Shown here in pieces: positions 48,021-56,022 of a stretch of DNA of 57,611 nucleotides (its first letter is position 1; each line of letters begins with the position of its first letter). The stretch comes from JBMYTN01 sp049604415. GTDB lineage: Bacteria; Pseudomonadota; Alphaproteobacteria; Rhodospirillales; Rhodospirillaceae. The stretch covers positions 1-57,611 of the forward strand of contig JBMYTN010000027.1 in the NCBI GenBank assembly GCA_049604415.1. The letters run 5' to 3'. A model generated the notes under the pieces. That model worked only from the letters and a program-made list of their open reading frames with translations, did no database searches and had not been told where the DNA came from. The translations under genes were made by a program, and so were the position numbers.

Positions 48021-49283
48021 TTATTTCAGTTCAGCGGCGGTCTGGGTCATTTCATCGGCGGTGCGGAACACATTGGCCGCCGAGGAATAGGCCGTCTGCG
48101 TCGTCATCAGCCGCGAGAACTGATCCTCCAGATCCACATTGGACATTTCCAGGGAGCCCGGGCTCAGCCCAGTGCCGCCCTCGAGGCTGTTCTCGGCACC
48201 AAACAGCCGCCGTTCCCCAGCGGCTTCCGAGATCCGGAACAAATTCCCACTCAGCGCTTCCAAATTATCCGGGGCGACAAAGTCCGCCATGGCCAGTTTA
48301 TAGAGCGGCTGGGTGACATTGTTGGAATAGCGGGCATGCAGCACGCCCTGCGAATCAAAATAGGTTTCCGCCAGCAGGCCTTCGCTCATGCCATCAATCT
48401 GGACCTCGTCCTGCCGGGTTTCCCCGGCGAACTGGGTCAGGTTTTTCAGATCCAGGGAGATCGTGCCGGTCGAGCCATTGGGGTAATTGACCGTTGCCTG
48501 TAGGGTCTGGGTGGCCGGTTGGACCAATTCGCCTTGCCCATTGAACTTCAGCTCGGTGGTGTTCAAAGTCGCGGTGCCGCCATTGGTCATGGTCAGCGCC
48601 AAGTTCCAGGTGTTGTTCTGGGTGGTGTCGTTGTTGAAGGTCAACAACATGTTATGGGCGGTGTTGGCCGTCGCCCCCTCCGCAGGGGCGTCATAGACCG
48701 TGATGCCCATGGTCTGCGGCGTGTTGAAGGTCCGGGCGTCCAGGTTGCCCCGCAAGGTCACCGCCGTGGTCGGTGTCCCGGCAATGGTGTCGAAGGTGTT
48801 GAGCTGCAACGGCACCAAGGGCTGATCGGTTTCGACGGACCCGGTTTCCGTGTTGACCTCCGGGAAATTGCCCTGGCCATCGGCGGCCCATCCGCGCAGG
48901 AACAGGCCGTCAGAGGTGGTCAGATAGCTGTCGTCGCCTTCAATCCGGGCGGTGAAATTGCCGTCACGGGTGTAGAGGGTCTCGCCGGAGCCATCAAAGG
49001 CGGTGTTTAAGGTGAAAAATCCATCGCCGGAGATCGCCATGTCCAGGCTGCGCCCGGTCTGCAGGATATTGCCCTGATCAGAAACCCGCCGGTAATCCAC
49101 CGCTTTGGTCGAGAAGAAATCGAAGCGCGGCGAGGATTGGGTCATCAAGGTCTGGAAATGGGTATCGACGGCCTTATAGGCCGTGGTGTTCATGTTCGAG
49201 ACATTGGTCGAAATCTGGCCCAGGGCGTGCGAATGGGCCATCATCGCCACGGCACTGTTGGTCAGCGTTCCCCACGAACTCAT
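48021..49283 (-). CDS. flgE: Flagellar hook protein FlgE-like
   Basis: This 420-residue protein is a rod/hook/filament-axis protein. The N-terminal motif (LTNSAVAMMAHSHALGQISTNVSNMNTTAYK) and the C-terminal motif (SNVDLEDQFSRLMTTQTAYSSAANVF) form the coiled-coil core of the hook. The body contains DMAISGDGFFTL and YTRDGNFTA, typical of FlgE/F/G, with a variable Thr/Asn-rich centre exposed on the hook. The length fits FlgE rather than the 260-residue rod proteins. ATG at 49283 follows GGAGA by eight bases. It has a sigma54-type promoter but no flagellar gene next to it in this window. Confidence 0.92.
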   Translation of the reverse strand: MSSWGTLTNSAVAMMAHSHALGQISTNVSNMNTTAYKAVDTHFQTLMTQSSPRFDFFSTKAVDYRRVSDQGNILQTGRSLDMAISGDGFFTLNTAFDGSGETLYTRDGNFTARIEGDDSYLTTSDGLFLRGWAADGQGNFPEVNTETGSVETDQPLVPLQLNTFDTIAGTPTTAVTLRGNLDARTFNTPQTMGITVYDAPAEGATANTAHNMLLTFNNDTTQNNTWNLALTMTNGGTATLNTTELKFNGQGELVQPATQTLQATVNYPNGSTGTISLDLKNLTQFAGETRQDEVQIDGMSEGLLAETYFDSQGVLHARYSNNVTQPLYKLAMADFVAPDNLEALSGNLFRISEAAGERRLFGAENSLEGGTGLSPGSLEMSNVDLEDQFSRLMTTQTAYSSAANVFRTADEMTQTAAELK

Positions 49284-49336
49284 CACACATCTCCAATCCG
49301 AATGCCCGGCAGAAATCCACCGGTCACGCAGACCAA

Positions 49337-49353
49337 AGCAAACGGGATGCCAA
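49337..49353 (-). promoter_or_regulatory. Sigma54 (RpoN) promoter for flgE
   Basis: On the minus strand TTGGCATCCCGTTTGCT matches the consensus TGGCACG-N4-TTGCW, with GG and GC exactly ten bases apart. The -12 element lies about 55 bases before the flgE ATG. Hook genes are sigma54-dependent in several alphaproteobacteria. Confidence 0.72.
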
Positions 49354-49402
49354 ACAGTGCTGAAGGGGGAGGGCTTGAAATAATTAACTTTTTGGGCCGC
49401 CC

Positions 49403-49425
49403 CACCCGGCAAATTATGCCGGGTG
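49403..49425. repeat. Inverted repeat between thiSG and flgE
   Basis: CACCCGGCA (49403-49411) and TGCCGGGTG (49417-49425) are perfect 9-base arms with a 5-base AT loop. It lies downstream of thiSG and about 60 bases upstream of the sigma54 site, so it may be a weak terminator of thiSG or an upstream activator site for flgE. Confidence 0.5.
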
Positions 49426-49482
49426 AGGGTCAACTATGGCGCGGCCCGGCAAGAATTGCCCAGCCCAGAGAGCGTGGCCCGC

Positions 49483-50472
49483 TTAAATCAGTCCTGCCAT
49501 GGGGGAGGACGGATCGGCATAGCTCTTTTTCGGCATCCGACCGGCCTGATAGGATAGCCGTCCGGCCTCGATGGCCAACTTCATGGCGCGTGCCATGCGG
49601 ATCGGGTCCTTGGCTTGGGCGATGGCGGTGTTCATCAGCACCCCGTCACAGCCCAGCTCCATGGCCACGGCGGCATCGGAGGCCGTGCCAACCCCGGCAT
49701 CGACCAGCACTGGCACCGAGACGCTCTCTTTGATCAAATGGATGGTGTAGGGATTGACGATGCCCAAGCCGGAGCCGATCAGCGAACCAAGCGGCATGAT
49801 CGCCACGCAGCCAATATCCTCCAGCTGCTTGGCTTGGATCGGGTCATCGGCGCAATAGACCATAACCTCGAAGCCATCCTTCACTAGGGCCTCGGCGGCT
49901 TTCAAGGTTTCGGGCATGTTGGGATAGAGGGTCTTGCTGTCGCCCAGCACTTCCAGCTTGACCAGATTCCAGCCCCCGGCTTCTCGGGCCAGGCGCAAGG
50001 TGCGCACGGAGTCATCAGCGGTATAGCAACCCGCCGTATTGGGCAGATAGGTGTAAACCTTGGGGTCGACATAATCGACCAGCATCGGCTGATTGGGATC
50101 GGACAAATTCACCCGACGCACCGCGACGGTGACGATTTCCGCCCCTGAGGCTTCAATGGCCAGTTTGGTTTCCTCGAAGTCCTTATATTTGCCGGTACCG
50201 ACCAGCAGGCGCGAGGAAAACTTGTGCCCGGCCACCGTAAAGCCATCATCGGCCTCGTCGGCGGGCTGGGTGTCGCCGCCACCGATGAAGTGAACGATCT
50301 CCAGGGCATCGCCATCGGCCAGGACTTCGCTTTCATAGCGGCTTTTTGGCACGATTTCCCGATTGCGCTCGACGGCCACTTTGCGCGGATCCAAGCCTAA
50401 ATCATCCAACAACGCACTAACGGACCGCGGTGCCGCAAGGCCACGAGCCTCACCATTGATCATAATCTGCAT
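49483..50472 (-). CDS. thiG: ThiS-ThiG fusion, thiazole synthase
   Basis: This 329-residue protein joins the sulfur carrier ThiS (residues 1-66, MQIMINGEARGLAAPRSV to VHFIGGGD) to the thiazole synthase ThiG (from about residue 75, FTVAGHKFSSRLLVGTGKY). ThiG forms the thiazole phosphate of thiamine from deoxyxylulose phosphate, dehydroglycine and ThiS thiocarboxylate. Its catalytic Lys lies in NLVKLEVLGD, and VLVDAGVGTASDAAVAMELG binds phosphate. In free ThiS the GG must be C-terminal to accept sulfur; here it is followed by the linker and ThiG. ATG at 50472 lacks a good ribosome binding site; ATG at 50463 is an alternative. No TPP riboswitch THI-box was seen in the leader. Confidence 0.93.
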   Translation of the reverse strand: MQIMINGEARGLAAPRSVSALLDDLGLDPRKVAVERNREIVPKSRYESEVLADGDALEIVHFIGGGDTQPADEADDGFTVAGHKFSSRLLVGTGKYKDFEETKLAIEASGAEIVTVAVRRVNLSDPNQPMLVDYVDPKVYTYLPNTAGCYTADDSVRTLRLAREAGGWNLVKLEVLGDSKTLYPNMPETLKAAEALVKDGFEVMVYCADDPIQAKQLEDIGCVAIMPLGSLIGSGLGIVNPYTIHLIKESVSVPVLVDAGVGTASDAAVAMELGCDGVLMNTAIAQAKDPIRMARAMKLAIEAGRLSYQAGRMPKKSYADPSSPMAGLI

Positions 50473-50582
50473 GGGACGGACACTCTTACCCCTGGTTTCA
50501 TGGGTTCCCTTGACGACGCCCGGTTCGGAAGTGGGGCGGAGAGGCCATTGGGTTACCCAGAAGTGTCATGGAAGCTGGGTTG

Positions 50583-50611
50583 AGTATGGGGCGCAGCGGG
50601 AATCGTTTCAA
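50583..50611 (-). promoter_or_regulatory. Candidate promoter for thiSG
   Basis: On the minus strand TTGAAA (50611-50606) and CATACT (50588-50583) are 17 bases apart, about 110 bases before the thiSG ATG. The 382-base divergent gap between thiSG and accB contains this and the accB promoter. Confidence 0.42.
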
Positions 50612-50647
50612 CATGGAGCGGACCCCATTGCCAAATTCTGCGGATGC

Positions 50648-50675
50648 TTGCGGCAAACAACAGGCATGGTATAAC
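50648..50675 (+). promoter_or_regulatory. Candidate promoter for accBC
   Basis: TTGCGG (50648-50653) and TATAAC (50670-50675) are 16 bases apart, with TGG in front of the -10 giving an extended -10 element. It would leave a leader of about 175 bases before accB. Confidence 0.48.
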
Positions 50676-50854
50676 CCGTCTAACCTCTTCATCAGGGGTC
50701 CGAAATTTTTGTCAAGGTGACATTCGTTCACCGCCCCCTGCCGTCCCCCACGCCGATCCCTGCGGGTGTTCCGACCCGGCCTGTGCGCCCGGATCTTGAA
50801 TGCCCTCACCAGGCCCAGGGACCTGGCAGTCCTATCATGGAGTTTCCAGTTCCC

Positions 50855-51319
50855 ATGTCCTCCGCTTCCATCGACGGCGATGCCATCCGCGCCCTTGCCG
50901 AGCTTCTGGATGAAACCGGTCTGACCGATATTGAATATGAGCGCGAAGGCATTCGCATCCGGGTTGGGCGCAGCCCGGCCCCGGCCCAGATGATTGCTGC
51001 TCCGGCAGCGGCCCCTGTCGCGGCAGCGGCGGCGGCTCTGGCCGCAGAGGCAGCCCCAGCGGCCCCTGCCGATCCGGCCAACCATCCCGGGGCCGTGCAC
51101 GCCCCCATGGTCGGCATTGTCTATTTGCATCCGGAACCGGGGGCTCCGGCCTTTGTCTCCACCGGTGATCTGGTCAGCGAGGGCCAAACCCTAATGCTGA
51201 TCGAAGCCATGAAGACCTTTAACCCGGTCCGTGCCCCCAAGGGCGGTACCGTCAAGGCCATCCTGGTCGGCGACACGGCCCCGGTGGAGTTTGGCGAGAC
51301 TTTGCTCATTATCGAGTAG
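50855..51319 (+). CDS. accB: Biotin carboxyl carrier protein of acetyl-CoA carboxylase
   Basis: AccB (154 residues) carries the biotin that shuttles CO2 between biotin carboxylase and carboxyltransferase in fatty acid synthesis. The N-terminal helical part (ASIDGDAIRALAELLDETGL) is followed by an Ala/Pro-rich linker and the biotinyl domain with biotinylated Lys120 in LIEAMKTFNPV. The thumb segment is less marked than in E. coli. ATG at 50855 was chosen; ATG at 50837 would add six residues and covers the GGAG that may serve as the binding site. It is followed by accC after 74 bases, the standard operon. Confidence 0.95.
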   Translation: MSSASIDGDAIRALAELLDETGLTDIEYEREGIRIRVGRSPAPAQMIAAPAAAPVAAAAAALAAEAAPAAPADPANHPGAVHAPMVGIVYLHPEPGAPAFVSTGDLVSEGQTLMLIEAMKTFNPVRAPKGGTVKAILVGDTAPVEFGETLLIIE

Positions 51320-51393
51320 GGTGCGCTCCCGTCGCGCCAAGCCCTGCGCGGCCTTGTTTTGCAGTTCCTTCAGGTGGACCCGGATCCTCGGTC

Positions 51394-52746
51394 ATGTTTG
51401 ATAAAGTTCTGATCGCCAATCGTGGTGAAATCGCCCTTCGCATCCACCGGGCCTGCCGGGAGATGGGCATCCACACCGTTGCGGTCCATTCCACCGCCGA
51501 TGCCGATGCCATGCATGTGCGTCTGGCCGATGAGTCGGTCTGTATCGGCCCGCCGCCAGCCCGGGAAAGCTATCTGAACAAGGCGGCCATTCTCTCCGCC
51601 GCTACCATCACCCGGGCCGATGCCATCCACCCCGGCTATGGTTTCCTCTCCGAAAACGCCGACTTCGCCGAAATGGTCGAAGCCCATGATTTTGCCTTTA
51701 TCGGCCCCTCGGCAGAGCATATCCGCCTGATGGGCGATAAAATCACTGCCAAGCAGGCCGCTGTGGATGTGGGCATGCCGGTGGTGCCGGGCTCCGATGG
51801 GGCGGTCGAGTCCGTCGACGAGGCCCGTGCCTTGGCCAAAGATGCTGGCTATCCGGTGCTGTTCAAAGCCACCGCTGGCGGTGGCGGTCGGGGCATGAAG
51901 GTGGCCAACACGCCCGACGAGCTGGAAGAGGCCTTCACCACCGCCCGGGCTGAAGCCCAAGCCGCCTTTGGCAATCCCGATCTGTATATGGAGAAATATC
52001 TCGGCAATCCGCGCCATATCGAGGTCCAAGTGCTCGGCGACCGCCATGGCAATGCGGTGCATCTGGGCGAGCGGGATTGTTCCTTGCAGCGCAAGCACCA
52101 AAAAGTCTTGGAAGAGGCCCGTTCCCCGGCGCTGAATGCCGAAGCGCGCAACCGGATTGGCGAGATTGCCCGCCAGGCCGTCGAGCGGCTGGGATATCGC
52201 AATGCGGGCACCATGGAGTTCCTCTATGAGAACGGCGAGTTCTACTTCATTGAGATGAACACCCGCCTGCAGGTGGAACATCCGGTCACGGAAATGGTCA
52301 CCGGCCTGGATCTGGTGCGCGAGCAAATCCGCGTCGCTGCCGGACGGCCGCTGGGCTACACCCAAGACGACATCAAGTTCCATGGCCATGCCATTGAATG
52401 CCGGATCAACGCCGAGGATCCGGAAACCTTTGCCCCCTGCCCCGGCCAAGTGACCGACTTCCATGCCCCGGGCGGCATGGGCGTGCGCCTGGACAGCGGG
52501 GTGTATCAGGGTCTGCGGATCCCGCCCTATTATGACAGCATGATCGCCAAGCTGATCGTCCATGGCTCGACCCGCAATGAATGCCTAATGCGGTTGCGCC
52601 GCGCCTTGGACGAGTTCGTCATTGGCGGCATCAAAACCTCCTTGCCGCTGCACCGCAAGCTGGTGCGCCATGGGGATTTTGTTGACGGCTCCTACGACAT
52701 TCGCTGGCTGGAGAAATTTGTCGACGGCGAGATCGAGCCCTACTGA
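51394..52746 (+). CDS. accC: Biotin carboxylase subunit of acetyl-CoA carboxylase
   Basis: AccC (450 residues) carboxylates the biotin on AccB with ATP and bicarbonate. The start MFDKVLIANRGEIALRI, the ATP-grasp Gly-rich loop FKATAGGGGRGMK, the RDCSLQRKHQKV strand with catalytic Lys, and the active-site segment YFIEMNTRLQVEHPVTEMVTG split over two strands are all canonical, as is the C-terminal IGGIKTSLPLH. The length is that of E. coli AccC. ATG at 51394 has no strong ribosome binding site. Together with accB it forms the conserved operon, and aat follows after 65 bases. Confidence 0.97.
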   Translation: MFDKVLIANRGEIALRIHRACREMGIHTVAVHSTADADAMHVRLADESVCIGPPPARESYLNKAAILSAATITRADAIHPGYGFLSENADFAEMVEAHDFAFIGPSAEHIRLMGDKITAKQAAVDVGMPVVPGSDGAVESVDEARALAKDAGYPVLFKATAGGGGRGMKVANTPDELEEAFTTARAEAQAAFGNPDLYMEKYLGNPRHIEVQVLGDRHGNAVHLGERDCSLQRKHQKVLEEARSPALNAEARNRIGEIARQAVERLGYRNAGTMEFLYENGEFYFIEMNTRLQVEHPVTEMVTGLDLVREQIRVAAGRPLGYTQDDIKFHGHAIECRINAEDPETFAPCPGQVTDFHAPGGMGVRLDSGVYQGLRIPPYYDSMIAKLIVHGSTRNECLMRLRRALDEFVIGGIKTSLPLHRKLVRHGDFVDGSYDIRWLEKFVDGEIEPY

Positions 52747-52811
52747 TCCCTTGACCCCGGCTGCAAAGCCCGATTTCATAAGGGGGAAAGGTTCGGTCGC
52801 AGGAGGCGCCG

Positions 52812-53471
52812 TTGATCACCATTACCCCGGACATCGTGGTGCGGGCCTATGCCAGCGGGGTATTCCCCATGGCCAAGGCCCACGATGACCCGCGGCTGTA
52901 TTGGGTCGATCCGGACCGGCGCGGCATCCTGCCGCTCGATGGCCTGCGGGTCTCCCGCTCCTTGCGCAAAAAACTGCGCAAATCCGAATTTACCATCAAA
53001 ACCGACACCCAATTTGTTGAGGTGGTCAAGCAATGCGCCGCCCCGGCCCCGGGACGTCGGGAAACCTGGATCAATGACGAGATCGAACAGCTGTTCACCG
53101 ATCTGCATGATCTGGGCCTCGCCCATAGCATCGAGACCTGGAAGGATGGCGAACTGGTCGGCGGGCTTTACGGCCTTGCGGTCGGTGGGGCGTTTTTTGG
53201 CGAAAGCATGTTTTCGCGCTGCACCGATGCCTCAAAGGTCGCACTGTGCCATTTGGTCGCCCGGCTGAACAAGGGTGGCTTCCGGCTGCTCGACACCCAG
53301 TTCGTCACCGACCACCTGTCCAGTTTGGGCGCCATCGAGATCCCCCGCAGCGATTATCACCGCCTGCTGGCCCGATCGCTCCAGGTTCATGGGGATTGGT
53401 ATATCGACCTGCCCGACTGCCTAGCCGAACTTGAAAAGATACCGAAAACGCCGACGCAAGAGGAAGCATAA
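52812..53471 (+). CDS. aat: Leucyl/phenylalanyl-tRNA--protein transferase
   Basis: Aat (219 residues) adds Leu or Phe from tRNA to proteins with N-terminal Arg or Lys, marking them for ClpAP by the N-end rule. Typical segments are YASGVFPMAKAHDDPRLYW, RGILPLDGLRVSRSLRK, TWINDEIEQLFTDLHDLG, ELVGGLYGLAVGGAFFGESM and LLDTQFVTDHL. The start is TTG at 52812, supported by AGGAGG five bases before and by the family start TPDIVVRAYASG. It lies 65 bases after accC, as in several alphaproteobacteria, and may share its transcript. Confidence 0.95.
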   Translation: MITITPDIVVRAYASGVFPMAKAHDDPRLYWVDPDRRGILPLDGLRVSRSLRKKLRKSEFTIKTDTQFVEVVKQCAAPAPGRRETWINDEIEQLFTDLHDLGLAHSIETWKDGELVGGLYGLAVGGAFFGESMFSRCTDASKVALCHLVARLNKGGFRLLDTQFVTDHLSSLGAIEIPRSDYHRLLARSLQVHGDWYIDLPDCLAELEKIPKTPTQEEA

Positions 53472-53499
53472 ACATCCTCTGGCGCGCCCCTCGTCCGCG

Positions 53500-54396
53500 C
53501 TACTGCGCCAATCCCCGCAACAGCGGCACCAATTCCCCAGCCCCTTCCCGGGCTGCCTCCAGCAGCTCCTGCGCTCGCCCTTGCATGTCCAAGTCCTCCT
53601 CGGCAGGACTTGGCAAAACGCCAACCAGCTCCGAGGCGACCTCCTCATAGGCCAAGCCACCGCTGGCGTCATAGTCATAGGACGCCATGATCGCGTTGGC
53701 GGCCAAGGGGGCAACCGCGAGGCTTGCCAAGAGGCTGGCACCAGTCATTTCATGATCCGCGTTGTTGTCCAAGGCAACGCCAAGGGTGATCAAAACCCGC
53801 ATCATGCGCGACAGCTCGGCAATGGAGAGGACGCCGTCCTCATGGCGGTCAAACAAGCCAAACAGCTTCGGACCACATTGGGTCATATCCGCTGTACAAG
53901 CCTCGATCACCGGATCCAGCGCCAGCAAAAAATTAGCACTTTCGCCATACATCAGAGAATAAGGCAAAGACATTTGCGAACAGGGCACATATCTGGAAGT
54001 TCCCCATATCGTCGGATCAGGGGATGTATTTTGTTTTGGCAAAATACTTAAAATCTCATTCCTTGATGGCGCGTCCTCTTCACCGTCCCAATACAAGTCT
54101 TCGATGTTACCATCAGGTAAAGAGCGCATATATATGCCATCACCTATGTCAATCCATCCCTCCTCCAACACATCCTTCACAGGAGCAAGGACTGCGAAAA
54201 TAATCTGGCCCTCACTGGCATACAGTTCCGTTCCGGCGGCCAAAACCCAAACCGTCTCTGCGCTTTCACAGGAGGGATAGGCAAAAATGCCTGATGGAAT
54301 TGTTCCAACGCCCTCGGCCTGGGCAGGACTCGTCCCAGCAAAACAAGCCAGGGAGGCAGCGGTGAAGGCGGTTTTACACCAATTGGAGAGTCGCAT
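53500..54396 (-). CDS. Secreted EF-hand protein of unknown function
   Basis: This 298-residue protein has a Sec signal (CKTAFTAASLACFAGTSPAQA) and two EF-hand type calcium loops in the C-terminal half: DRHEDGVLSIAE and DYDASGGLAYEE (ligand positions 1, 3, 5 and 12 present in the second, partly in the first). The N-terminal part, with VWVLAAGTELYASEGQIIFAVL and DLYWDGEEDAPS, is unrecognised and is encoded by a visibly more AT-rich stretch (about 53930-54330) than the C-terminal half. A periplasmic calcium-binding role is likely, but the target is unknown. It is convergent with aat. Confidence 0.72.
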   Translation of the reverse strand: MRLSNWCKTAFTAASLACFAGTSPAQAEGVGTIPSGIFAYPSCESAETVWVLAAGTELYASEGQIIFAVLAPVKDVLEEGWIDIGDGIYMRSLPDGNIEDLYWDGEEDAPSRNEILSILPKQNTSPDPTIWGTSRYVPCSQMSLPYSLMYGESANFLLALDPVIEACTADMTQCGPKLFGLFDRHEDGVLSIAELSRMMRVLITLGVALDNNADHEMTGASLLASLAVAPLAANAIMASYDYDASGGLAYEEVASELVGVLPSPAEEDLDMQGRAQELLEAAREGAGELVPLLRGLAQ

Positions 54397-54500
54397 CTAA
54401 TCCTGTCCCATTTCTAATTTTTGGCTAGAAAAAACATCGCCTTAGGCCCTCGCCCAATACGGTCCGATGTTGCCTTTTTCACCGCTCCAGAGTACCTGTT

Positions 54501-54524
54501 TTCGCGCATGGGTGCATGCGCGAA
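54501..54524. promoter_or_regulatory. Perfect 10-base inverted repeat upstream of osmC
   Basis: TTCGCGCATG (54501-54510) and CATGCGCGAA (54515-54524) are exact inverted arms around a GGTG loop, 34 bases before the osmC ATG. It may be a repressor site overlapping the promoter or a leader hairpin. It does not resemble the AT-rich OhrR box. Confidence 0.55.
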
Positions 54525-54558
54525 TAGGTGACATTCTTTCAACAGCGAAGGATTGGAT

Positions 54559-55038
54559 ATGCGGGAACACCGGTACAAGACCACCGTGACATGGACCGGC
54601 AATCGCGGTGTCGGCACCCGGGACTATCGCGCCTATGGTCGGGACCACAGCATCGCTGCCGGGCAGAAACCAACCCTGACCGGCTCCGCCGATCCGGCCT
54701 TTCGTGGCGATGCCAAGGAGTGGAACCCCGAAGACTTGTTCGTCGCCGCCTTGTCCGGCTGTCACCAACTCTGGTATTTGCATCTCTGCGCCGATGCCGG
54801 GATCGTGGTGACGGCCTATGTTGATGACGCCGAGGGGATCATGGCCGAGGGCGGCGAAGAACCCGGCAAATTCACCGCCGTAACCTTGCGCCCCCGCGTC
54901 ACCATCACCGACCCCAGCCGCACTGAGCAAGCCATTGCCCTACATGATCGGGCCCACAAAGCCTGCTTTGTCGCGAACTCCGTCTCCTGCCCCGTAACCA
55001 TCGAGGCTGAAATCGTCATCACCACCGATGCGTTTTAG
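54559..55038 (+). CDS. OsmC-family peroxide-reducing protein
   Basis: This 159-residue cytoplasmic protein is of the OsmC/Ohr fold, which reduces organic hydroperoxides with a Cys pair. The two Cys are visible in VAALSGCHQLWYLHLCAD and NSVSCPVTIEAEI, with the N-terminal strand YKTTVTWTGNRG. Spacing fits OsmC-type rather than Ohr. ATG at 54559 follows AAGGA by six bases. It is a single gene, with an inverted repeat in its promoter region and a structured repeat behind it. Confidence 0.9.
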   Translation: MREHRYKTTVTWTGNRGVGTRDYRAYGRDHSIAAGQKPTLTGSADPAFRGDAKEWNPEDLFVAALSGCHQLWYLHLCADAGIVVTAYVDDAEGIMAEGGEEPGKFTAVTLRPRVTITDPSRTEQAIALHDRAHKACFVANSVSCPVTIEAEIVITTDAF

Positions 55039-55058
55039 ACTGGGCTGGGCCGGGCGCA

Positions 55059-55094
55059 GCCAAGTGGGCTACGCCCGCGCCCGGCGAGGCCAGG
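55059..55094 (+). repeat. Structured repeat, copy 5
   Basis: GCCAAG, the hairpin GTGGGC/GCCCGC (55064-55078) around TAC, then the constant CGCCCGGCGAGG. It ends without the A run. It lies between the convergent osmC and LysE-family genes. Confidence 0.62.
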
Positions 55095-55106
55095 ACAAGC
55101 ATTAGA

Positions 55107-55748
55107 CTAATCTCGGGACAGCACCACTTTGAGCCCCAGGGCCATGAACAAGGCCCCGGTCCATTTTTCAATGCGGTGCTGGGCGCGCTGCAACCGCGCG
55201 GCCACCGGCGGCCAATCCACCACGCAAGCCACCAAGCCATACCACAGGGCGGCAATGGCCACGACGGCGGCAATCAAGCCCGCTTGGAACAGCATGGGGC
55301 TGCTCGGCGGCACGGCCACCGCAAACAAGCTGGTGAAAAACACCGCCGCCTTCGGGTTGGAAAGGTCAATGATCAGGCCTTTGACGAACGCCCGGCGCAG
55401 CGGGATCGAGGGCATCTCCTCTGCGCTGTCAGCTGGTGGGGCCAAGGTCTGGGAGGGTTTGACCCGCCACATCCGGTAGCCAACCCAGATCAGATACAGC
55501 CCCCCAGCAATCTTGACCGCCTGATACAGCCAGGCGGCAGAATGGAACAACACCCCTAGCCCACCCAAGCTGGCCAAAGCCCAGATCGCAGTGCCAAAAG
55601 CCACCCCCAGGGCCGCCGCCAAACCAGACCGCCAGCCCCCTTGCAAAGCATGGTGCGCGGTGACCAGAAAATTTGGCCCCGGGGTGATCACAGTCACCGT
55701 CCACACCGCCAAAACGGCAATCAAACTGGTCCAAAGGGTCGGGTCCAT
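55107..55748 (-). CDS. LysE/RhtB-family exporter
   Basis: This 213-residue inner-membrane protein has about six helices. The N-terminal helix with VTVITPGPNFLVTAHHALQGG carries the family PGPN motif, and the central region has AFVKGLIIDLSNPKAAVFFTSLF. Such transporters export amino acids (threonine, homoserine, lysine or others); the substrate cannot be told. ATG at 55748 follows AGGAG by six bases. The open frame continues upstream to 55901, but that part is not family-like. Confidence 0.92.
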   Translation of the reverse strand: MDPTLWTSLIAVLAVWTVTVITPGPNFLVTAHHALQGGWRSGLAAALGVAFGTAIWALASLGGLGVLFHSAAWLYQAVKIAGGLYLIWVGYRMWRVKPSQTLAPPADSAEEMPSIPLRRAFVKGLIIDLSNPKAAVFFTSLFAVAVPPSSPMLFQAGLIAAVVAIAALWYGLVACVVDWPPVAARLQRAQHRIEKWTGALFMALGLKVVLSRD

Positions 55749-56022
55749 GGGGCTCTCCTGCGTTTTCTCCAAACTTTCACGACTAAGCTCGCCACACAAG
55801 ATTGGAGCCCAGACGCTCGCCATCGTGGGGCTCGGTCCCGCGTTCACCAACGCCGTACCCCACGCAACTGTGATCCATCCGGAGGCCCGAGGCCTATACA
55901 ATTCTGAGGTTGATCAAGATAGAGTATTTTTCGTCTTTAAAGTTTTGGTTTGGATCCTCCCGCGCGCTGCAACCCCCCTCCCGCACCGCTCCAGCGCCGC
56001 GCTCCACTGAAAGGCCCATCCC

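Noticed and set aside
50473..50582. TPP riboswitch in the thiSG leader
   Set aside because: I found no CTGAGA and no THI-box pattern in the leader on the minus strand.
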